This document shows, piece by piece, positions 53,155 through 63,600 of a stretch of DNA of 64,000 nucleotides (positions within the stretch are counted from its first letter, which is position 1; the number at the start of each line of letters is the position of its first letter). Under the pieces are notes generated by a model. It was not told the DNA's origin. It saw only the letters and a list, made by a program, of their open reading frames with translations, and did no database searches. Source of the DNA: Acidiphilium sp. (lineage in GTDB: Bacteria > Pseudomonadota > Alphaproteobacteria > Acetobacterales > Acetobacteraceae). Both the position numbers and the translations under genes were made by a program. The DNA lies in contig JAQTXH010000006.1 of assembly GCA_028688905.1 (NCBI GenBank), positions 42,418 to 106,417 of the forward strand, written 5' to 3'.

Positions 53155-54195
53155 ATGCGCCGCCACCTCAACACCATCTACGTCACGAGCGAAGATGCCT
53201 GGGTCCGCAAAGACGGCGCAAATATCGTGGTGGAGGTGGATGGCGTGGAGCGTGGCCGTGCCCCGATCCACATGATCGGCGGACTAATCTGCTTCGGCCG
53301 GGCTGGCGCTTCCCCCGCCGTGCTGGCCGCCTGCGCGGAATCCGGGGTAGCTGTGTCTCTCCTCACCCCCAACGGCAAGTTCATCGCCCGGGTGGAAGGG
53401 CCACGCAGCGGCAATGTTCTGCTTCGCCGTGCGCAGTACCGGCTGGCCGACAACCCGCTTCAGGCCACCGCCATCGTTCGTGGCATCGTTGCCGCGAAAG
53501 CAGCCAACCAGCGTACTGTTCTCCGCCGCGCCTTGCGCGACCACGGCGCGGGCATGGCGGCAGCGGCACGAGCCGCGCTGGAAATCGCGGAAACCAGACT
53601 CACCGATATCGCGCGACGGACACTGCATGGCACTGAAATCGCCGGCCTGCGCGGAATCGAGGGCGAAGCCGCCCAGGTTTATTTTTCCGTCTTCGACCAC
53701 CTCATCCTGGTCGAAGACCGGTCCTTCGCCTTTGCCGGCCGCTCCCGCCGGCCGCCATTGGACCGCATCAATGCGCTGCTGTCCTTCCTTTACGCCATGC
53801 TGGGACATGACTGCCGCTCCGCGCTGGAGAGCGTCGGTCTCGATCCACAAGTTGGCTATCTGCACGCAGATCGACCGGGTCGAGCGAGCTTGGCGCTCGA
53901 TCTAATGGAAGAAATGCGCCCGGTACTGGCGGATCGCTTGGCTCTGAGTCTGGTGAACCGGCGGCAATTGATAGCGAAGGACTTTATCGTGGAGGAAGGC
54001 GGTGCGGTTTTGTTGACTGATGCGGCCCGGAAGGAACTACTGGTTGCATACCAGGAGCGGAAAAAGGATGAGCTGACGCATCCATTCCTCGGCGAGAAAG
54101 TGACTTTGGGGTTAGTGCCGCATATCCAGGCGCAGTTACTGGCACGCCATCTGCGCGGTGATATCGACGGCTATCCGGCGTTCATCTGGAAATGA
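53155..54195 (+). CDS. cas1: CRISPR-associated Cas1 integrase
   Basis: 346 residues, start next to the cas4 stop. Active-site acidic motif around E169 in 'GIEGEAAQVYFSVF', and 'HADRPGRASLALDLMEEMRPVLADRL' contains the catalytic His and Asp. Cas1 with Cas2 inserts new spacers at the leader end of the array. Full length, no disruption. Confidence 0.96.
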   Translation: MRRHLNTIYVTSEDAWVRKDGANIVVEVDGVERGRAPIHMIGGLICFGRAGASPAVLAACAESGVAVSLLTPNGKFIARVEGPRSGNVLLRRAQYRLADNPLQATAIVRGIVAAKAANQRTVLRRALRDHGAGMAAAARAALEIAETRLTDIARRTLHGTEIAGLRGIEGEAAQVYFSVFDHLILVEDRSFAFAGRSRRPPLDRINALLSFLYAMLGHDCRSALESVGLDPQVGYLHADRPGRASLALDLMEEMRPVLADRLALSLVNRRQLIAKDFIVEEGGAVLLTDAARKELLVAYQERKKDELTHPFLGEKVTLGLVPHIQAQLLARHLRGDIDGYPAFIWK

Positions 54196-54202
54196 CGCTT
54201 CT

Positions 54203-54493
54203 ATGTTGATGCTCATTACCTACGATGTGAGCACAATTGATGCTGCTGGCCGCAGACGACTTCGACGAGTTGCAAAAGCCTGCCTGGATTACGGCCAGCG
54301 GGTACAGAATTCAGTGTTCGAATGCGAGGTTGACCCGGCGCAATGGGCTGCTTTGCGAGGCCGTCTGATCTCAGAAATCAAGGTCGAAGAAGATAGCCTT
54401 CGGTTCTATCGCCTCGGTGCTGACGGCAAACGCCGAGTCGAGCACATCGGTGCAAAGCCAGCGACCGATTTGGAAGGTCCGCTGCTGTTTTAG
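54203..54493 (+). CDS. cas2: CRISPR-associated Cas2
   Basis: 96 residues from the ATG at 54203 (alternative 54209). 'LITYDVSTIDAAGRRRLRRVAKACLDYGQRVQNSVFECEVD' is the Cas2 ferredoxin-like fold; 'GPLLF' ends it. Asp in YDVS fits the metal site. Forms the spacer integration complex with Cas1. Last gene before the leader. Confidence 0.95.
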   Translation: MLMLITYDVSTIDAAGRRRLRRVAKACLDYGQRVQNSVFECEVDPAQWAALRGRLISEIKVEEDSLRFYRLGADGKRRVEHIGAKPATDLEGPLLF

Positions 54494-54673
54494 GCCAGCG
54501 CGAACCTAGACCTGTTGGGACTTTGTCGGCAGGTTCGCGCTGAGAGTGATCTTTGATAATTGAATAGGTTAGCGAGCTGTGTGTGATCGAAGTTTCGAAG
54601 TATGCCGTTCAGGCGGTAGGTTCGCGCATTGTTATTGATTTATCGTTTAATTATCTTGTGATAATCGACCGGA
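54494..54673 (+). promoter_or_regulatory. CRISPR leader with inverted and direct repeats
   Basis: 180-bp AT-rich stretch between cas2 and the first repeat. A perfect 12-bp inverted repeat CAGCGCGAACCT (54496-54507) / AGGTTCGCGCTG (54531-54542) could be a terminator for the cas operon or an acquisition motif. The decamer AGGTTCGCGC recurs at 54618-54627. The leader should drive array transcription and mark the site of new spacer insertion. Confidence 0.85.
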
Positions 54674-57600
54674 GTCGCCCCCTCGTGCGGGGGCGTGGAT
54701 CGAAACTTGACGAGATGCGCAAGGACGATTTCGAGCGCCAGTCGCCCCCTCGTGCGGGGGCGTGGATCGAAACTTGGTTTCGCGCCGGAAATACTCGACA
54801 ATGCCCACGTCGCCCCCTCGTGCGGGGGCGTGGATCGAAACACGTCGCGGGAAATCAGCGCGACAATATCGACCGGTCGCCCCCTCGTGCGGGGGCGTGG
54901 ATCGAAACACCGGCACCGGGGTTTCACTCACCACCACCAGAGTCGCCCCCTCGTGCGGGGGCGTGGATCGAAACAAGATCGGCGCGAAGGGAATGCTTCC
55001 GGCGCTCGAGTCGCCCCCTCGTGCGGGGGCGTGGATCGAAACTGGTCACCAAGGATAATTATTCGGTCGGCAACCGGTCGCCCCCTCGTGCGGGGGCGTG
55101 GATCGAAACTGGATCTGTGCCAGGATGCGCGCGCGCCACGACGGTCGCCCCCTCGTGCGGGGGCGTGGATCGAAACCAGCACCGAATAATGTCCCTGGCG
55201 GCCCATCCCGTCGCCCCCTCGTGCGGGGGCGTGGATCGAAACTCGAACAACGGTTCGGACACCGCCAGACGTCTTTGTCGCCCCCTCGTGCGGGGGCGTG
55301 GATCGAAACAAATATCCCGATGCTCAAGACCAGCCTCGTTGAGGTCGCCCCCTCGTGCGGGGGCGTGGATCGAAACGCAACGCTCTGGCGCGGGCGCGTC
55401 GTGCGTCGATCGTCGCCCCCTCGTGCGGGGGCGTGGATCGAAACGTGAGGGAGCGAAAGTTGAAACTCGCGGGCGGTGGTCGCCCCCTCGTGCGGGGGCG
55501 TGGATCGAAACACCATGTCATCACCGGCTTATAGATCCCGCGGATGTCGCCCCCTCGTGCGGGGGCGTGGATCGAAACACATATTCCGGCATGAATGGGC
55601 GAACATATCGCGTCGCCCCCTCGTGCGGGGGCGTGGATCGAAACTGGATTTCACAAAGGAAGGAGTTAGACCAATGGGTCGCCCCCTCGTGCGGGGGCGT
55701 GGATCGAAACGCGAGCAGCAAAGGCGGGGTAGGCAAAACGACCTGTCGCCCCCTCGTGCGGGGGCGTGGATCGAAACATTGACAAGTGAACACCCTTTCG
55801 CTTAAGCCCGAGTCGCCCCCTCGTGCGGGGGCGTGGATCGAAACCAGAGCAATCCCGACGACGCGGTGTTGCGCAACATGTCGCCCCCTCGTGCGGGGGC
55901 GTGGATCGAAACTGGCTCAGATCAACCGTCGCGGACCGAATGCCGAACGTCGCCCCCTCGTGCGGGGGCGTGGATCGAAACGCCGGTCAAGGGTCCGTGT
56001 CGGGGTGGTGAGGCGTCGCCCCCTCGTGCGGGGGCGTGGATCGAAACAGACTATACACCAAGTGGGACACATGGCGAAGGTGTCGCCCCCTCGTGCGGGG
56101 GCGTGGATCGAAACCTCGAAAGCCCGGCCATGAGCGTCGTGGCGGCGAGTCGCCCCCTCGTGCGGGGGCGTGGATCGAAACGGAATAGCCAGTTCGCCAA
56201 TTGCAGATATGACCGTGTCGCCCCCTCGTGCGGGGGCGTGGATCGAAACGAGTTTGTAGCGCGGCCAGGGGTAAACCCCTAGCGTCGCCCCCTCGTGCGG
56301 GGGCGTGGATCGAAACTTGTGCGCCAGACGCCATTCCTGGGAGATCAAATGTCGCCCCCTCGTGCGGGGGCGTGGATCGAAACCTGCGATGGTAAAGGGT
56401 TGTGCAGCCGAAGCCGCGCGTCGCCCCCTCGTGCGGGGGCGTGGATCGAAACAACGGTTGCACGGGCTGAGTCGGGGAGTACCGGCGTCGCCCCCTCGTG
56501 CGGGGGCGTGGATCGAAACCTCTTATGAAGCGAAGGCTGTCGCGAATAAGTTGTCGCCCCCTCGTGCGGGGGCGTGGATCGAAACCTACACCATGTTGCA
56601 GCGCAAGTAACAGGCTATCGTCGCCCCCTCGTGCGGGGGCGTGGATCGAAACTGGTACAGGTGGGTAATGGACGTTATCGGATATGTGTCGCCCCCTCGT
56701 GCGGGGGCGTGGATCGAAACAGGGTGGCATGAGTCCCGGGACAAGCATGAGCCTGTCGCCCCCTCGTGCGGGGGCGTGGATCGAAACCTTCGCGGATGAT
56801 GTCTCCGTTCGCGTCACGAGGGTCGCCCCCTCGTGCGGGGGCGTGGATCGAAACTTGTATCGCCGCCGAATTATTTGATGCAGTCTGGTCGCCCCCTCGT
56901 GCGGGGGCGTGGATCGAAACGATGCACGAGCCGGCTGTATATGTTTTGGTCAAAAGGTCGCCCCCTCGTGCGGGGGCGTGGATCGAAACAGCTTGATATG
57001 CCGCCGCATTATTACTGGCCGCGTCGCCCCCTCGTGCGGGGGCGTGGATCGAAACTTGTTTGAGAGGCGTGGTTGGTGAATCTCAAAGCGTCGCCCCCTC
57101 GTGCGGGGGCGTGGATCGAAACATGTTGTCAGCGTTAACAGAGTGATTTGTTGAGAAGTCGCCCCCTCGTGCGGGGGCGTGGATCGAAACTGCATGGTTG
57201 GAATCTGTTGACCAGTTGGAATCGTCGCCCCCTCGTGCGGGGGCGTGGATCGAAACTTAACAAGCAGCCCAACAAGAGCGATAAACGCAAGTCGCCCCCT
57301 CGTGCGGGGGCGTGGATCGAAACATGTTGTCAGCGTTAACAGAGTGATTTGTTGAGAAGTCGCCCCCTCGTGCGGGGGCGTGGATCGAAACTGCATGGTT
57401 GGAATCTGTTGACCAGTTGGAATCGTCGCCCCCTCGTGCGGGGGCGTGGATCGAAACATGGTATTGGCGGCAATGCTGGTAATTTATTACTCGTCGCCCC
57501 CTCGTGCGGGGGCGTGGATCGAAACTGCATCAAGAGAAAGAAATAAAGGAGCCAGTGGAGTCGCCCCCTCGTGCGGGGGCGTGGATCGAAACATGTGGCT

Positions 57601-60600
57601 CATGCGCCCGGTGACGGCCCCGTTGGGGTCGCCCCCTCGTGCGGGGGCGTGGATCGAAACAAGACACGCCTAAGCCCAATGATACGGGCGCGGGAGTCGC
57701 CCCCTCGTGCGGGGGCGTGGATCGAAACTTGTAACCATAGGCAAACATGCTGATCAAAACAAGTCGCCCCCTCGTGCGGGGGCGTGGATCGAAACTTGTG
57801 TGTTCGCGGTTGTTGATTTAAGCCAGATGGTCGCCCCCTCGTGCGGGGGCGTGGATCGAAACATTTTGCGCGATAGTTTCGCCAGCGCCGCCCCCGCCGT
57901 CGCCCCCTCGTGCGGGGGCGTGGATCGAAACGCGTCGGCAACCGTGAGCGTGGCGATATCGAGAAAGTCGCCCCCTCGTGCGGGGGCGTGGATCGAAACT
58001 CGGTCACACCGAGCGCGTCCGCAATGCGGTAGAGTCGCCCCCTCGTGCGGGGGCGTGGATCGAAACCACCGATAGCGATGCGGTCATCGGGCGCGACCGG
58101 CGTCGCCCCCTCGTGCGGGGGCGTGGATCGAAACTGAATGAGTTGAAGACGGCATAAACCAGATGAAGGTCGCCCCCTCGTGCGGGGGCGTGGATCGAAA
58201 CAACGTCATAACACCTGTAGAACCTTCCCATATTAGTCGCCCCCTCGTGCGGGGGCGTGGATCGAAACTATTGCTCAAACTACATCAAATAATTCGGCGG
58301 CCATGTCGCCCCCTCGTGCGGGGGCGTGGATCGAAACAAGTAATTCATCGTTCTCTTCTTCAACCTCTTCGTCGCCCCCTCGTGCGGGGGCGTGGATCGA
58401 AACAGTAGAGGATATAGGCATGGGGTGAGCACTATGGTCGCCCCCTCGTGCGGGGGCGTGGATCGAAACCATTTTAAGTTGTGATTACGTCGGCCGTGCG
58501 GGTGTCGCCCCCTCGTGCGGGGGCGTGGATCGAAACAGGCGACCTGATAACTTGTCCGCTTGCCTGCGTGGTCGCCCCCTCGTGCGGGGGCGTGGATCGA
58601 AACATCCCCTTTTGTATCCAACATTGCATCAAGCTTTGGTCGCCCCCTCGTGCGGGGGCGTGGATCGAAACTAATACCTGTATAATGGTCATAGGCCGAA
58701 AGCCGAGTCGCCCCCTCGTGCGGGGGCGTGGATCGAAACCGGTTTTGGCGTCACCGGAAGCGGTTGATGTGGGGTCGCCCCCTCGTGCGGGGGCGTGGAT
58801 CGAAACGAGGGTTTTATACTCTAATTTTCCGTGGCCGGTCGTCGCCCCCTCGTGCGGGGGCGTGGATCGAAACCGGGGTTGACGGTGATGGTGATTGGTA
58901 TTGATGGTCGCCCCCTCGTGCGGGGGCGTGGATCGAAACAACATCATAACACCTGTAGTACCTTTCCATATTGTCGCCCCCTCGTGCGGGGGCGTGGATC
59001 GAAACATTAACGTGCCCGACGTAAGAGAAGTGCTTTCCGCGTCGCCCCCTCGTGCGGGGGCGTGGATCGAAACTTTCGTGATGATCGCGATAATCCCGGA
59101 CATAATGTCGCCCCCTCGTGCGGGGGCGTGGATCGAAACTCGTGCAGCAACTTCAGCTCGCCATCCATTTTAGTGTCGCCCCCTCGTGCGGGGGCGTGGA
59201 TCGAAACCATAACCGTTAAGTACACCCGCGTATGAGCCAGTGTCGCCCCCTCGTGCGGGGGCGTGGATCGAAACGTGAGAGATGAGCAAGAGCTAGGGGG
59301 ATGGTACCGGTCGCCCCCTCGTGCGGGGGCGTGGATCGAAACGCCGCGATCTCTACCCGCGCCAAATGGAGCACTTGTCGCCCCCTCGTGCGGGGGCGTG
59401 GATCGAAACAATCCGAATGTAGGCCGGTATGACGTGCAGGCCGAGTCGCCCCCTCGTGCGGGGGCGTGGATCGAAACGCTATCGTTTTTAAGGACGTCCC
59501 AGCCGATGTGTGTCGCCCCCTCGTGCGGGGGCGTGGATCGAAACGTGTAATGTGTGGTTTGGCACCTGCGTGTATGTGGTCGCCCCCTCGTGCGGGGGCG
59601 TGGATCGAAACTGCCATTATGGGACGAACTCGCGGGCGAGGCCGAGTCGCCCCCTCGTGCGGGGGCGTGGATCGAAACTGATACGCCTGCCCTCGATATA
59701 ACTGATATTGCGTCGCCCCCTCGTGCGGGGGCGTGGATCGAAACGTCTATCAGCAGGATGGCCACGTCTTCTATGTGGTCGCCCCCTCGTGCGGGGGCGT
59801 GGATCGAAACACGGCTTCGATGGCTTGCTCGACCAATCTTGGAGTGTCGCCCCCTCGTGCGGGGGCGTGGATCGAAACTGGCCGTCTCCGGCGCACGCAG
59901 GGTTGCCACCACGTCGCCCCCTCGTGCGGGGGCGTGGATCGAAACACTGACGAAGCTCTCAAAACCCTGACCCACCATCGTCGCCCCCTCGTGCGGGGGC
60001 GTGGATCGAAACGACGAACATGACTTTTGCGCCTTGCCCGGTTCCGGTCGCCCCCTCGTGCGGGGGCGTGGATCGAAACTGCCCAAGAAATCCCATGGAT
60101 TGCGGTATTGGCGGTCGCCCCCTCGTGCGGGGGCGTGGATCGAAACAATCCGAATGTAGGCCGGTATGACGTGCAGGCCGAGTCGCCCCCTCGTGCGGGG
60201 GCGTGGATCGAAACGCTATCGTTTTTAAGGACGTCCCAGCCGATGTGTGTCGCCCCCTCGTGCGGGGGCGTGGATCGAAACGTGTAATGTGTGGTTTGGC
60301 ACCTGCGTGTATGTGGTCGCCCCCTCGTGCGGGGGCGTGGATCGAAACATTGTGCCGAACAACTGCGGGGCGGAATTGGCGAGTCGCCCCCTCGTGCGGG
60401 GGCGTGGATCGAAACGGTATGTTCGAGCGCATGAGCACCGGGCGCTTGGTCGCCCCCTCGTGCGGGGGCGTGGATCGAAACCAAGCCCTGCTGCTGAGCG
60501 AACTGATAACCTGGGTCGCCCCCTCGTGCGGGGGCGTGGATCGAAACGTGCCATAGGCCGGGTGAGGTCGCCATATCATAAAGTCGCCCCCTCGTGCGGG

Positions 60601-63600
60601 GGCGTGGATCGAAACTGGAACACGGGCAGATCGATCATCGCCATAGTGAGTCGCCCCCTCGTGCGGGGGCGTGGATCGAAACTGTTGCTCCACAGTCTCG
60701 TGCTCGCGCTTCTCATGTCGCCCCCTCGTGCGGGGGCGTGGATCGAAACAGCCACACCGAGAGATACCAGGTGCCAGCCGTGGCGTCGCCCCCTCGTGCG
60801 GGGGCGTGGATCGAAACAGCCACACCGAGAGATACCAGGTGCCAGCCGTGGCGTCGCCCCCTCGTGCGGGGGCGTGGATCGAAACTCTGATATAGGGATA
60901 GGGCGCGCGGGTGATCGCGGGTCGCCCCCTCGTGCGGGGGCGTGGATCGAAACAGGTCGAAACCGAAATTCGCCAGGCTGAAATGCGGTCGCCCCCTCGT
61001 GCGGGGGCGTGGATCGAAACACCCCTAACAGCTGAAACAGGCCGAATGAGGTGGTCGCCCCCTCGTGCGGGGGCGTGGATCGAAACCTCCCTCATAGGAC
61101 GTCAAGTCCCCGTAAATCACAGTCGCCCCCTCGTGCGGGGGCGTGGATCGAAACATCCTATCGATAAAATACAGCAATTCGTATTGTGCGTCGCCCCCTC
61201 GTGCGGGGGCGTGGATCGAAACAATTTGACTGGGGAGGGGCAGGGGTATGAATAATGTCGCCCCCTCGTGCGGGGGCGTGGATCGAAACGCATATAACGG
61301 TGTTTTTTACATTGAGGCTGGTCGTCGCCCCCTCGTGCGGGGGCGTGGATCGAAACAAAACGGCCTCGGCCTTGCGCTTGATGGCTGCGCGTCGCCCCCT
61401 CGTGCGGGGGCGTGGATCGAAACAACCCGAATGTAGGCCGGTATGACGTGCAGGCCGTCGCCCCCTCGTGCGGGGGCGTGGATCGAAACGTATATGGGGA
61501 TGCGCGAAACAACTGGCAGTGGGTCGCCCCCTCGTGCGGGGGCGTGGATCGAAACAGGGATTGTTTAACCCTACCGGCCGCATCAGCAAGTCGCCCCCTC
61601 GTGCGGGGGCGTGGATCGAAACTTCACGTGCGTGGCTCCTGATCAGGGTTGCGAGGGTCGCCCCCTCGTGCGGGGGCGTGGATCGAAACTTCGATGTGGT
61701 CCGAGGGAAGTGTCATGGTGCCGTGTCGCCCCCTCGTGCGGGGGCGTGGATCGAAACGAGTTGCTCTTTACGGAGCGCACGCCATGCGGCCGTCGCCCCC
61801 TCGTGCGGGGGCGTGGATCGAAACACCGACTGCGGCCTGCTCGATCTGCTCGGCAATGTCGCCCCCTCGTGCGGGGGCGTGGATCGAAACGGCCAAAGCC
61901 GAAAGATTTCGGCGATCAGTTCATGTCGCCCCCTCGTGCGGGGGCGTGGATCGAAACGCTTCGGTGAGGGACTTTGGGCGGGGCGCGCTGACGTCGCCCC
62001 CTCGTGCGGGGGCGTGGATCGAAACACCCCGGCCCACACGAAATCAACGACGCCGAGAGGTCGCCCCCTCGTGCGGGGGCGTGGATCGAAACGATCCATG
62101 TGTAACCTGCGTAGCCACAATCAAATGGTCGCCCCCTCGTGCGGGGGCGTGGATCGAAACGTTTTCCCGAAGGCGCTCACACAGTTTCTCGACAGTCGCC
62201 CCCTCGTGCGGGGGCGTGGATCGAAACGACTATGCTACAGGTCTCGGCGTCGCCATCGCGGCGGTCGCCCCCTCGTGCGGGGGCGTGGATCGAAACACCG
62301 AACCCTTGCGTGCAGTTCCAGCGTGCGATCGTCGCCCCCTCGTGCGGGGGCGTGGATCGAAACACCGGCACTTCGATCGCGATGCCGCCGACATAGACGT
62401 CGCCCCCTCGTGCGGGGGCGTGGATCGAAACGCGAGCCTCACCTGTAGGCGCAGCATCAGCGCCGGTCGCCCCCTCGTGCGGGGGCGTGGATCGAAACTC
62501 GACCACCAGCACGGATGATACAGCCGTGGCCGTCGCCCCCTCGTGCGGGGGCGTGGATCGAAACAGACGATTTCCCCCGTATTTATCAAGGTTTTCGGTC
62601 GCCCCCTCGTGCGGGGGCGTGGATCGAAACATCTCGTGTTTGATGAATGTCCGTTGACACATCAAGTCGCCCCCTCGTGCGGGGGCGTGGATCGAAACAC
62701 CGCCGCATCGAACAGCAGCAGCCCGATCGCAGGTCGCCCCCTCGTGCGGGGGCGTGGATCGAAACAAGGTGAAGCCGGAAGAGCCGGTCGGGATCATCGT
62801 CGCCCCCTCGTGCGGGGGCGTGGATCGAAACTCGCGGGTCGGCGCGCGGGTGAATGCGCCGAAGCGTCGCCCCCTCGTGCGGGGGCGTGGATCGAAACCC
62901 CGCGCGCGGCGAGCGACGTTGCGGCGGACAGGGTCGCCCCCTCGTGCGGGGGCGTGGATCGAAACTATACGCCCTCGACCATCTCGACATACACGCAATA
63001 GTCGCCCCCTCGTGCGGGGGCGTGGATCGAAACATGGCTTTCGATAGTTCGGTCAAGTCCGGCGCAGTCGCCCCCTCGTGCGGGGGCGTGGATCGAAACA
63101 TCCTGCTTGCGCATCATCACATCAAGCTTGTGAGTCGCCCCCTCGTGCGGGGGCGTGGATCGAAACAACCCCAGAAACCGGAGACTCGCCATGATTTGCA
63201 GTCGCCCCCTCGTGCGGGGGCGTGGATCGAAACATGAACTGGCGAACCGCGATCATTAAGGACAAGGTGGTCGCCCCCTCGTGCGGGGGCGTGGATCGAA
63301 ACAATTCAACGATGACGGATTTTTCAGGCCTCACCGGGTCGCCCCCTCGTGCGGGGGCGTGGATCGAAACTGGGTGTAAATCGTAGAACCGGGTGTCCCA
63401 TAAGTCGCCCCCTCGTGCGGGGGCGTGGATCGAAACTAATTCGAAAATCGTTTCCTATAATTCCTCCACCGGTCGCCCCCTCGTGCGGGGGCGTGGATCG
63501 AAACATGTTTACGGTCAAAAATCCGGCTGCCGTAAAAAGTCGCCCCCTCGTGCGGGGGCGTGGATCGAAACCATTCGTCCCTATTGAGGAAGTCGACGAA

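Noticed and set aside
59007..60086. 359-codon repeat-protein-like frame in the CRISPR array
   Set aside because: Generated by the stop-free 33-nt repeat; no ribosome site or coding evidence.
60561..60575. Possible extra repeat start (GTCGCC) inside a spacer
   Set aside because: The bases after GTCGCC (ATATC) do not match the repeat; it is part of the spacer at 60548-60582. The same holds for GTCGCC near 62248.
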